39,018 nt of DNA. Origin: Pseudomonadota bacterium. GTDB lineage: Bacteria > Pseudomonadota > Alphaproteobacteria > Micropepsales > Micropepsaceae. A program made the translations under genes and the position numbers. Position 1 is the stretch's first letter, and each line of letters begins with the position of its first letter. Positions 1-7,434 of this stretch are shown one piece after another. The notes under the pieces are model-generated. The model was not told where the DNA came from. It saw only the letters and a list, made by a program, of their open reading frames with translations, and made no database searches. The DNA lies in NCBI GenBank assembly GCA_018242105.1, contig JAFECP010000033.1, positions 1 through 39,018 of the forward strand, written 5' to 3'.

Positions 1-165
1 CCTTCCGTTCCAGTTCCTTTAGAAACGCTGACACTGCAACAAACTTTCTACATAGGACGGGGTGTGCCGGGGCTGCGTTTTACGGCTACTCAAATAAAAT
101 ATCGGTCTGCGCAAAACCAAACGGGAACCCGGAAATACTCTCACCGGTTGCCTTGCGGTGTTGAA

Positions 166-1152
166 TCAGAGCCAGACCCGTTGTGCGATCCGGAGGTAGT
201 TGCCGCCAAGAATCTTCCGGATCGCGGGTTCCCCGTATCCCGCCTTTTCCATTTGTTCGATAACGATTGAAAGCTCTTCCGGTGGGAGATAGGCGATTTT
301 GCCGTAATCCGCGACACCAGTGATGGGCCATTCATCGACACGCTCCGCGAATATCCGCGAAATAATCTCCGCATCCACCACATAGTCAGTGCCGATTCCG
401 ACGTGGTCTTCGCCGAGCATTTGTACAAAATAATCGAGGTGGCGGAACATACCTTCCGCAAGATTATCGAATTCGCCCAGATAAGCGCTCGATCCCGATA
501 TGCCAACGAGGCCGCCGGAGGTAGCGCAGGCGCGCGCTTGCTCGTCGGTGACATTACGATAATGGTCGTGAAGCGCCCGCGCATTGGAGTGCGTAAAGAC
601 GACCGGCCGCCCAATGAACTCTATCGCCTCCAGTGAGGCGCGCTCGCTCATGTGGCTGGCGTCAAGCAGCATGCCGAGGTCGCGCATTTTCTCAAGGTAG
701 CGGCGGCCGATGCGGCTGATCCCGACGTTACCCAAATCCGCGCATCCGCCGGAGGCAGAGTTGTTCTGGTTGAAAGCAAGGATGCCGTGGCGAATTCCAA
801 GTACATACAGAAGCGTCAGCACTTCCGGGTCGCGCTCCAAGCATTCGGTTCCTTCGAGGTGCAACCCGACGGCCAGTTTACCTTGTTCTCGCGCCATGAA
901 GATGTCCTTCACGCAGGTTGCCAACAGCAGGCTTTCCGATCGCGCGGCAATGTCAGCGCGCGCCCGAGCCAAGCGATGTATCGCTTCCGCCAATCCGCAA
1001 TCGTCGCCCGCGATGGTAAGCGATATGAAACCGTGTCCGGACGCGTGATAGCGCGAAAGCAGGTCCATGTCGTTGCCGACGATGGGCGCGAGAGGAACGA
1101 TCATATCCCAGATGAGCCGATCATTCGGCCGCTGCGATGCCGCTGCGGTCAT
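166..1152 (-). CDS. M19-family (renal/membrane dipeptidase-like) hydrolase, atypical metal site
   Basis: Members of peptidase family M19 are binuclear zinc dipeptidases that accept L-L and often L-D dipeptides. Family landmarks visible here are LEGTECL (bridging Glu), GIRHGILAFNQNN, LDASHMSE and VFTHSNARALHDHYRN (the two later His ligands) and GIGTDY (Asp). The N-terminal D-x-H-x-D metal motif is not intact: the aligned segment reads WDMIVPL, so the usual His and second Asp are absent. I chose the ATG at 1152 (MTAAASQ, 328 aa) because GAGGAG lies about 10 nt upstream. An in-frame ATG at 1251 would add 33 unconserved residues and abut the GTTATAAC palindrome. No signal peptide is evident. It is transcribed divergently from the OsmC-like gene, and the palindrome lies between them. 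Family assignment is strong; catalytic competence is uncertain. Confidence 0.8.
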   Translation of the reverse strand: MTAAASQRPNDRLIWDMIVPLAPIVGNDMDLLSRYHASGHGFISLTIAGDDCGLAEAIHRLARARADIAARSESLLLATCVKDIFMAREQGKLAVGLHLEGTECLERDPEVLTLLYVLGIRHGILAFNQNNSASGGCADLGNVGISRIGRRYLEKMRDLGMLLDASHMSERASLEAIEFIGRPVVFTHSNARALHDHYRNVTDEQARACATSGGLVGISGSSAYLGEFDNLAEGMFRHLDYFVQMLGEDHVGIGTDYVVDAEIISRIFAERVDEWPITGVADYGKIAYLPPEELSIVIEQMEKAGYGEPAIRKILGGNYLRIAQRVWL

Positions 1153-1256
1153 ATCAAAGCCACTCCTCGTCACAACTTCGCTCCGCCCGATGGGCCGTGA
1201 GGCGGACGCGCAAGTGTCTTCCACGCCGGTCTCATCTGGTGAGCTGGACATTATAT

Positions 1257-1264
1257 GTTATAAC
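1257..1264. promoter_or_regulatory. Operator-like palindrome GTTATAAC, copy 1
   Basis: The sequence reads ATATGTTATAACTGTC. It lies in the divergent intergenic region, 105 bp upstream of the chosen M19 start and 121 bp upstream of the OsmC-like gene. It shares its 8-bp palindromic core with four other sites in the window and is the least extended copy. The binding protein is inferred to be the GntR/FCD regulator. Confidence 0.55.
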
Positions 1265-1384
1265 TGTCCTAAAATCGGCTGAGCTGCAACCGGAAACATC
1301 ACGGGGACCCGCGCTGCCGACCGGTTATGATCGGCTGTCGCGCCAAGAACTTGAAGGCAACGGGATCCCGAAAGGCACAACCCC

Positions 1385-1930
1385 ATGGCAATATCCCGCT
1401 CCGCGACTCCAAAGCTAGCCACGTATGATCGAGAACTGGCGGCTATCCTCGGAAAATTCGTGCAACACGTTGCATCCGCCGAGCATCCGGTCGAACGCGC
1501 ATCGGTTCGGGTTCGCCGGGCACATCGATTTACGCATGACGTGGAAACACTCACAGGGTTGACCTGTGTTATTGACGAACCTGCGGACGTGGGCGGCGGC
1601 GGGAGCGCGCCAGATCCAGCAGAATTGCTACTCGCAGCCGTCGGTGCGAGTCTTTCCGTGACAATGACGGCGCATGCAGCACTGCGCGGCCTTGCGATCG
1701 ACAGTATCGATATGCACTTAACCTGCGAGATGAACCCCAAGGTCTTTCTTAAGCCCCGGGCGCGTGCGCCCAACGGCATAATGAAAGCGCAGATCGAGGT
1801 GGAGCTGGTTTCACCCATGTCGCTAGCAGAGGCGAGAGCCCTGTTCTCCGATGCATTGCTGGCAAGCCCCGTGTTCCGATCATTGAAGCGCCAGCCGCGT
1901 GTGACGCTGAAATTTAGGCGGCGACGCTAA
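1385..1930 (+). CDS. OsmC-like protein with both catalytic cysteines replaced by serine
   Basis: The stretch PADVGGGGSAPDPAELLLAAVGASLSVTMTAHA, followed by LAIDSIDMHL and a C-terminal SPVFRSL, matches the OsmC/Ohr/YhfA fold. Length (181 aa) is a little over the family norm because of about 40 extra N-terminal residues. Classic members use two Cys, one in the GACL-type helix motif and one in a CPV motif, to reduce organic peroxides. Here both positions are Ser (about S89 and S161). The remaining Cys (C61, C114) are not at those positions. Thiol peroxidase activity is therefore unlikely, and a binding or structural role is possible. It sits between the M19 gene and the GntR regulator and shares the palindrome at 1257 with M19. 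Confidence 0.75.
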   Translation: MAISRSATPKLATYDRELAAILGKFVQHVASAEHPVERASVRVRRAHRFTHDVETLTGLTCVIDEPADVGGGGSAPDPAELLLAAVGASLSVTMTAHAALRGLAIDSIDMHLTCEMNPKVFLKPRARAPNGIMKAQIEVELVSPMSLAEARALFSDALLASPVFRSLKRQPRVTLKFRRRR

Positions 1931-1984
1931 GCGGGACGATCCGCAAATCGGCGATGAAATCTTCGCTCTCGCGCGAAAAATTGG

Positions 1985-1996
1985 TATAAGATATAT
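1985..1996 (+). promoter_or_regulatory. Possible promoter of the GntR gene
   Basis: The region contains TTGGTATAAGAT (1981-1992), which includes a TATAAG -10-like hexamer. It also matches TTGTTATAACAA at 9 of 12 positions, so it could be a degraded autoregulatory site. The evidence is weak. Confidence 0.25.
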
Positions 1997-2100
1997 CGAC
2001 GTATCGTCTCTTCGGTCGGATCGAATGCCGGAGCCATGGTACCGTTTCGTATCGCGAATCGCGTCATGCCAGTCTAAAACAAGGAAGGCCTTTCTCATCA

Positions 2101-2813
2101 TGAAACCATCGAGTGGGATTGGTCAGCTTTCGCCGGTCGATACGCCAAATTTGAGCGAAACCGTCTATGCGCAGCTGCGCGAAGCCCTGATGTCGGGTAA
2201 GTTCCGGCCTGGCGAAGCCCTGACCCTTCGTGGTGTCGCAGCAGTGCTCGGGACAAGCATCATGCCGGTTCGCGATGCCATCCTGCGGCTCGGCGCCGAG
2301 CGCGCGCTCGAAATGCGCCGCAGAGGCGTCAAGGTCCCATCTCTCTCGGAGGAGCAGTTCAAAGACATTTTGAGGTTTCGCATTGCCCTTGAGGGTGAAG
2401 CTGCGGCGCTAGCAGCCGAGCGTGCGTCGAAAATAGAAATTGCACGTATGGAGAAGTGCGCCGAGCTCGTGGTCAAGGCACAAGAGAGAGGTCATATCGA
2501 GAAATTCCTCGCCGCCAATCAGGATTTCCATTTCTCCGTCTATCGTGCCGCCCGCAACCAGCTCTTGCAAAGCATGATTGAAGTTCTTTGGCTTCAGATC
2601 GGACCACATCTGGCATTACTGGCCGATATGCAGGCCGTGAGCGATCTGAATGTCGATCTGCGCCCGCACGATCTGATCATAGATGCGATCAAATCGGGCA
2701 GCGCCAAGAAGGCGCGCGCCGCGTTGGAGTCCGATCTGAAGGACAGCGCCGACATCTACCAACCTTATGTCGCCAAGCCGTTGCGCAAGCCGGTCAAGCG
2801 GAAGTCTGCCTGA
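2101..2813 (+). CDS. GntR-family transcriptional regulator, FCD subfamily
   Basis: Residues about 18-75 form a GntR winged HTH (LSETVYAQLREALMSGKFRPGEALTLRGVAAVLGTSIMPVRDAILRL). Residues about 90-220 form an all-helical FCD ligand domain with the typical NQDFHFSVYRAARN motif and a later His in RPHDLIIDAI. In FCD proteins such residues coordinate a metal and an organic-acid or amino-acid effector. The ATG at 2101 is chosen because AAGGAAGG lies just upstream and the HTH begins soon after; an upstream in-frame ATG at 2025 lacks such support. The gene sits between the OsmC-like gene and the TonB receptor. Five copies of a palindrome with GTTATAAC core flank the surrounding genes. FCD regulators often bind short AT-centred palindromes such as TTGTATACAA, so it is the natural candidate to bind them, probably as an effector-released repressor. 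The effector is unknown. Confidence 0.9.
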
Positions 2814-2892
2814 CGTAATCGCTCCCACCGTGCAGATGATCGACGAATTGCCCGTGAAGCATCTACAGTGAATTTCGTGGTCACTTTAAAAT

Positions 2893-2904
2893 TTGTTATA
2901 ACAA
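2893..2904. promoter_or_regulatory. Operator-like palindrome TTGTTATAACAA, copy 2
   Basis: A perfect 12-bp palindrome, extended imperfectly by AAA/TTT runs, 80 bp downstream of the regulator's stop and about 270 bp upstream of the TonB receptor. The 12-mer is identical to that at 18670-18681. Confidence 0.65.
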
Positions 2905-2956
2905 TTTTATCGTCTGCGGGCGAGACGCGCCCAATGCATCGGCGCGCGGATAATCC

Positions 2957-2970
2957 AAAATTATAATTTT
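2957..2970. repeat. Perfect palindrome AAAATTATAATTTT
   Basis: A 14-bp perfect inverted repeat, bracketed by GGATAA and TTATCC, lies between the two GTTATAAC sites. It shares the TTATAA centre with them but not the G/C positions. It contains TATAAT (2962-2967), so it might be a promoter -10 or a second operator type. Confidence 0.35.
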
Positions 2971-3060
2971 ATCCAATGGCTTGACGTCGAGTTCGGACTG
3001 TTTGCTGACCATTTTGGCGACCTCCGACGCCTCACCTGTCACCAAATTGATATATTGACT

Positions 3061-3072
3061 TTGTTATAACAT
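3061..3072. promoter_or_regulatory. Operator-like palindrome TTGTTATAACAT, copy 3
   Basis: The core GTTATAAC is at 3063-3070, just after a TTGACT -35-like hexamer and about 105 bp upstream of the TonB receptor ATG. It is placed as expected for a repressor site overlapping the promoter of the receptor operon. Confidence 0.6.
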
Positions 3073-3173
3073 CTTTCATTCTTGCCATCTGTGACATTCT
3101 GCCGGGCAGGGACCGCGCGGGACATCGATTCAGCCGTGGAAGGATCCACGGCACAGGAAGGGGCTCGAAGATC

Positions 3174-5423
3174 ATGATGGCTTTTGGCAATAAGCGTCTC
3201 AAACTCTTGCTCGCCTGTGGCGTGGCCCAAAGCGCGCTTCTATGGGCGGGGATAGCCGTTGCCGATACGCCGGCCGCCGCCAGCGCATCGCAGATCGAGG
3301 AGGTCGTGGTTACGGCCAGCAAGCGCGAGCAATCGATTGGCGATGTTCCGATGGGCGTGTCGGCGAAGACGGGGCTAGAACTCGCGCAGACCCAGACCCT
3401 CGATCTGCAGGATCTCTCGCAGCAGATACCCGGCATCAATCTAGAGCAGGGCGGCTATGGCGGTTTTGGAACCAGGGTCATCCTGCGCGGCCTGAATTCA
3501 GGCGGAAACGGCGCCACTGTGGCGACGACCGTCGATGACGTGCCGTTGAGCTTTACCGGATCGGTATCGCTAGGTGCTTTGTTCGCCAGCGATTTCGAAC
3601 CTTACGACATGAACCGCATTGAAGTACTTCGCGGCCCGCAAGGCACGCTCTACGGGGCGAGCGCCGAAGGCGGCCTGATCAAGTATGTCACTAACGCGCC
3701 CAGCATCACAGATTACGCCTTCGGCGTGGAAGCGGGTGGGGATACCGTTGCACATGGCGGAACTGGCGGCGACGTGAAGGGTTATGCCAACATTCCGATC
3801 AACGACGAACTCGCGCTGCGCGTGAGCGGCTATTACGAATCGATCCCAGGCTGGATCCGTAACGATCTGCGCGGCGACAGTCAGGTGAATTCCGGCAGGC
3901 GCTTCGGCGGTCGTGCCTCCGTTCTCTGGCAGCCCACGGCTGACCTCACCATTCGCGCCACTGCTTTCTATCAAGACCTGCACACGAACGGACCGGACAT
4001 GGTGACGGTAAACGGAACGACGAATCTGGCCGATCCGACAGGCTTGGCGAACGGATACGATTACGATTCCTATCTGCCGAACATCCAGTCGGCGCGGGCC
4101 GAGCTTTACGACCTCAACATCCGGGACGATTGGGGCTGGGCATCTCTCGAATCGATCACCAGCTACGGCAAGCTGGACAATCATTTCGGCACGGACATTC
4201 CTTCTTACGCGAACCTCTTTGCGCCTGGGACAACTGTGACGCTGGCGCCGGTCTACAACATCAAAAAGTTCAACCAGGAGTTCCGTCTTGCATCCAATCC
4301 CGGCAGCAAGCTCTTCGGAGACGATCTCGATTGGCAGGTAGGCGCCTTCTACACGAGTGAAGCTGCGACCGGAACGACGAACTATCTCGTGCGCGATTAT
4401 CCATCGGGTACAATGAATGCGCTGGGTTCTGTGCTCTATTCCGCGCAGCCTTCCAATTACACCGAGCTCGCAGGCTATGCAGATGCGACGCTTCACTTCA
4501 CAGATAGTCTGGACCTAGAGGTCGGTGGCCGCGTTTTTCACAATCATCAGAAATCGCAGCAGACCCAGGGTGGTCTATTCCTCGGAACTCCGATCGAAAC
4601 GCTTCCAGCGACGCATTCGCGCGAAACTTCTGCGACTTATTCTGTGGCGCCAAGCTGGCACATCACATCCGACCAAATGGTCTACGCGCGCATCGCCTCC
4701 GGCTATCGCCCCGGTGGACCCGAGCCATACATTCCTGGCGGCACACCGGCTGGATTGCCTTCGCAATTCAATTCGGACAGCACGGTCAACTATGAAGTCG
4801 GCTTCAAGGGCAAGCTGTTCGACACCTTGTCTATGGATGTGGCAGCGTTCCATATCGATTGGTCGAAGATCCAGATCAATTCCATTATTCCCGTGGGCGG
4901 CGTGGGCTATGCCTTTACGCTCAACGGCGGAAAAGCGGTTAGTCAGGGCTTTGAATGGAATCTGGCCTGGTCGCCGGTGGAAGGCCTAACGCTGGGCACG
5001 TCGGGCGCGTACACCGATGCCCACATTTCATCGACCATCCTAGCCATCAATGCCCCGGCCGGATCGACCCTGCCTTACGTTCCCAAGTGGAGCGGCAACA
5101 TCAGCGCGAACTACGAACGGCATGCCTTTGCCGACTATTCCGCTTTCCTGGGCGCGACATGGTTCTACGAAGGTATGCGCCGAAACGGCTTCGCGTTCTT
5201 CCCTGTCGATAACTATCAGCCCGTCCCATCATATAATACGTTCGCGTTGGAATTGGGACTTCGCAATGGGCGGTACACCTTCGAGCTCTATGGGAAAAAT
5301 CTCGGTGACTCCAAGGGCATTGCCTATTATGAGCCCTATGGCACGGGTGCGACATTGGCCTACGGATCGGCAACGCTCATCACGCCGCGGACCATTGGAT
5401 TCCGGATTGCTGCGGATTTTTAA
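3174..5423 (+). CDS. TonB-dependent outer-membrane receptor
   Basis: This protein imports a substrate across the outer membrane using TonB energy. It has a signal peptide (about residues 1-30: basic start, LLLACGVAQSALLWAGIAVA core), a TonB box (EEVVVTASKRE), a plug with LQDLSQQIPGIN, VILRGLNSGG and IEVLRGPQGTLYGASAEGGLIKYVT, then a 22-strand-type barrel ending in a terminal Phe (TIGFRIAADF). The 749-aa length is normal. GGAAGGGG precedes the ATG; a second ATG follows directly at 3177. It is the first gene of a run with a CocE/NonD hydrolase, an amidohydrolase and an NTF2-like protein, downstream of two operator-like palindromes. The substrate is inferred to be a peptide-like compound from these neighbours. 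The family itself is often annotated as iron-complex receptor, and sequence alone does not decide this. Confidence 0.93.
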   Translation: MMAFGNKRLKLLLACGVAQSALLWAGIAVADTPAAASASQIEEVVVTASKREQSIGDVPMGVSAKTGLELAQTQTLDLQDLSQQIPGINLEQGGYGGFGTRVILRGLNSGGNGATVATTVDDVPLSFTGSVSLGALFASDFEPYDMNRIEVLRGPQGTLYGASAEGGLIKYVTNAPSITDYAFGVEAGGDTVAHGGTGGDVKGYANIPINDELALRVSGYYESIPGWIRNDLRGDSQVNSGRRFGGRASVLWQPTADLTIRATAFYQDLHTNGPDMVTVNGTTNLADPTGLANGYDYDSYLPNIQSARAELYDLNIRDDWGWASLESITSYGKLDNHFGTDIPSYANLFAPGTTVTLAPVYNIKKFNQEFRLASNPGSKLFGDDLDWQVGAFYTSEAATGTTNYLVRDYPSGTMNALGSVLYSAQPSNYTELAGYADATLHFTDSLDLEVGGRVFHNHQKSQQTQGGLFLGTPIETLPATHSRETSATYSVAPSWHITSDQMVYARIASGYRPGGPEPYIPGGTPAGLPSQFNSDSTVNYEVGFKGKLFDTLSMDVAAFHIDWSKIQINSIIPVGGVGYAFTLNGGKAVSQGFEWNLAWSPVEGLTLGTSGAYTDAHISSTILAINAPAGSTLPYVPKWSGNISANYERHAFADYSAFLGATWFYEGMRRNGFAFFPVDNYQPVPSYNTFALELGLRNGRYTFELYGKNLGDSKGIAYYEPYGTGATLAYGSATLITPRTIGFRIAADF

Positions 5424-5483
5424 ACACGCTGCACGTGCCGTTGTTCAGGCTCGAATGGCTTCGTCTCGGATTGAGATGCGGCC

Positions 5484-7406
5484 ATGAGTCCATCCGCTCG
5501 CAACATGGCGTTTTCCGCTGAACCCGTCTTGAAGTTTACTGAGGCAGACTTCGCAGCCGGGCCAGACGTGGCCGTTCCGGCGCAATCGTCAGGATTCGAT
5601 CCGGCGGTGCCACATTTGTTCGACGGGCTTGCGCCCCGGTATGCGAGTAAACTTCTGGGCACTCGCTTCATCGCTATGCGCGATGGTGTGCGGCTTTCCA
5701 CGGATTTTCATGTTCCACTAGGCGCCAAGCTGCCCTTGCCCGTAATTCTCGTGCGCACGCCATACGGAAAGAACATGGCGATGCCCACCCTTCGTGCCGT
5801 GTTTCCGGAGCAGGGCTTCGTTCTTGCAATTCAAGACATACGGGGGCGGGGCGAATCCGAAGGGATGTTCGTCGCCAATCTCGGGATCGAGCGCGAGGAT
5901 GGCTACGATACCGTTGAATGGCTTGCCCGGCAAAGCTGGTGCAACGGGCGGATCGGTGCTTGGGGCTCGTCATATCTCGGTGAGACGGCGGCGCGGTTGG
6001 CGGCCATGCGGCATCCTAACCATCGCGCTAGCATTATCATGTTCGATGGCAGCAATGCCGCGGGCGACTATCGCAATGGTGCGTTTCTGCAAGGCGGCGT
6101 GACCATGCTGTGGGGGCTGTTCAATTGGCTCAGGCATTACGTTCCGGCGATTTCTTATGGACCACCTCCATGGATTGATCGGGAAGCCTGGTTCTCGCAA
6201 TCATGGTCCAAGCTCTATCCTACACAGCCGGTCCAGCTTCCGCCGCTCGATATGATGCAGCATCTGCGTGGTTTGCCCGTCGTCGATCTTATGAAGACAT
6301 CGGGCGCGCCGCCCACCGAATTCGATGCGATGATGCGGCACAGCCACGATCCGTCCGATCCGTATTGGGAGGCACAGGGTTTTCTCACTGAACGGGATGA
6401 ATTCGATGCGCCGGCCTTGCATGTCGCTGGCTTGCAGGAGCGCGGCGACTCCGCCTTCGCGAACGTCAATTTATTTCGAGAGAAAAGCATATCTGCGATG
6501 TCGCGGGACAATCAGTATCTGCTGCTATGTCCGACGCCGCATAGCGGCTATATGGGCGGCAGCGCGGACACGGCATGGGGGCCGCGCCGCCTTGGCGACA
6601 CGCGCTTTCCCTATCTGAAGACCTTCGTCGACTGGTTTGGCCGTTGGCTGCGCGATGAAACCGATAAGACGCAAGATTGGCCCAAGGTTCGCTATTATGT
6701 GGCCGGGCTTAACAGATGGCGTCACTCGGACTGCTGGCCGCCGCGGTCGCAGGAAAGCCTTTGCCTTTATCTGCATGGAGCGGCGGACACGCAATTGCGA
6801 CGGGGTTGTCTCGCACCCGATGCTCCACCCGATGGCGCGCCCAGTTGTTTTCGATACGATCCGCAAGACCCCACACCGTCCGACCCACCGGGCGCGGACT
6901 TGGACAGCATGGGCAGCGGCTATGCCGATTTTTCCCCCCTCGAGTTGCGGCCGGACATCCTCATCTATACCGGCGCGCCGCTTGAATCCGATCTCGATAT
7001 CGTGGGGCACGTGACCTTGGATCTCTATGTTTCGTCGAGTGCGCGGGACACGGATTTCGCTGCTGTTCTTTTGGAAGTCGAGGAGACCGGTGCTGCGATC
7101 AATATCACCCATGGAATCGTGCGGATGCGGTTTCGTGACGGGCTCGACAAGACTGTCTGGATGGAGTCGGGCCAAGTCTATCCCGTGCAGATCGATATGT
7201 GGATTGCTTCGGTCCGCATTCCAAAAGGGCGCCGCTTGCGGCTCCACATCAGCTCCTCCCGTTTCCCCTTCTATGATCGTAATTTAAACACGGGCGGCGA
7301 CAATGCGACGGAGACAGAATCCGTGGTTGCGGAGAATTGCATTCATCACAGCCTGGCGCATGCGTCACGCTTGACTCTTCCCATAGTGCCAGCAGCGGAC
7401 GGCTAG
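5484..7406 (+). CDS. CocE/NonD-family (X-Pro dipeptidyl-peptidase S15-like) hydrolase 1
   Basis: An alpha/beta hydrolase with a C-terminal PepX_C jelly-roll domain. Relatives are cocaine esterase, alpha-amino-acid ester hydrolases, glutaryl acylases and X-Pro dipeptidyl peptidases. It shows DGVRLSTDFHVP, VLAIQDIRGRGESEG, the nucleophile motif GAWGSSYLGE (Ser about 163) and a His in CPTPHSGYMGG (about 353). The catalytic-Asp segment, normally GWYD-like, reads GLQERGDS, so the acid may be E319 or D322. The C-terminal domain covers about residues 430-635 (LRPDILIYTGAPLESDLDIVGHVTLDLYVSSSARDTDF). There is no signal peptide, so it is probably cytoplasmic. The gene starts 60 bp after the receptor and 28 bp before the first amidohydrolase. 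A second family member lies at 12202. Confidence 0.88.
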   Translation: MSPSARNMAFSAEPVLKFTEADFAAGPDVAVPAQSSGFDPAVPHLFDGLAPRYASKLLGTRFIAMRDGVRLSTDFHVPLGAKLPLPVILVRTPYGKNMAMPTLRAVFPEQGFVLAIQDIRGRGESEGMFVANLGIEREDGYDTVEWLARQSWCNGRIGAWGSSYLGETAARLAAMRHPNHRASIIMFDGSNAAGDYRNGAFLQGGVTMLWGLFNWLRHYVPAISYGPPPWIDREAWFSQSWSKLYPTQPVQLPPLDMMQHLRGLPVVDLMKTSGAPPTEFDAMMRHSHDPSDPYWEAQGFLTERDEFDAPALHVAGLQERGDSAFANVNLFREKSISAMSRDNQYLLLCPTPHSGYMGGSADTAWGPRRLGDTRFPYLKTFVDWFGRWLRDETDKTQDWPKVRYYVAGLNRWRHSDCWPPRSQESLCLYLHGAADTQLRRGCLAPDAPPDGAPSCFRYDPQDPTPSDPPGADLDSMGSGYADFSPLELRPDILIYTGAPLESDLDIVGHVTLDLYVSSSARDTDFAAVLLEVEETGAAINITHGIVRMRFRDGLDKTVWMESGQVYPVQIDMWIASVRIPKGRRLRLHISSSRFPFYDRNLNTGGDNATETESVVAENCIHHSLAHASRLTLPIVPAADG

Positions 7407-7434
7407 CGGGCTGACAAAAGGTAAGAACGGGGTT

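Larger units (their letters stand above)
2814..3173 (+). promoter_or_regulatory. Regulatory region upstream of the TonB receptor operon
   Basis: This 360-bp gene-free stretch is AT-rich compared with its flanks. It holds two GTTATAAC palindromes (cores 2895-2902 and 3063-3070) about 168 bp apart and a third perfect palindrome, AAAATTATAATTTT, at 2957-2970. A TTGACT hexamer at 3055-3060 directly precedes the second site and could be a -35 element, with a weak ATTCTT at 3078-3083. That would place the palindrome in the promoter spacer, a classic repressor position. Two sites at this spacing would permit looping, which is inference. Confidence 0.6.

Noticed and set aside
142-160. Possible terminator hairpin after the M19 gene (CACCG/CGGTG)
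   Set aside because: Only a 5-bp stem with a 9-base loop and no T-run.
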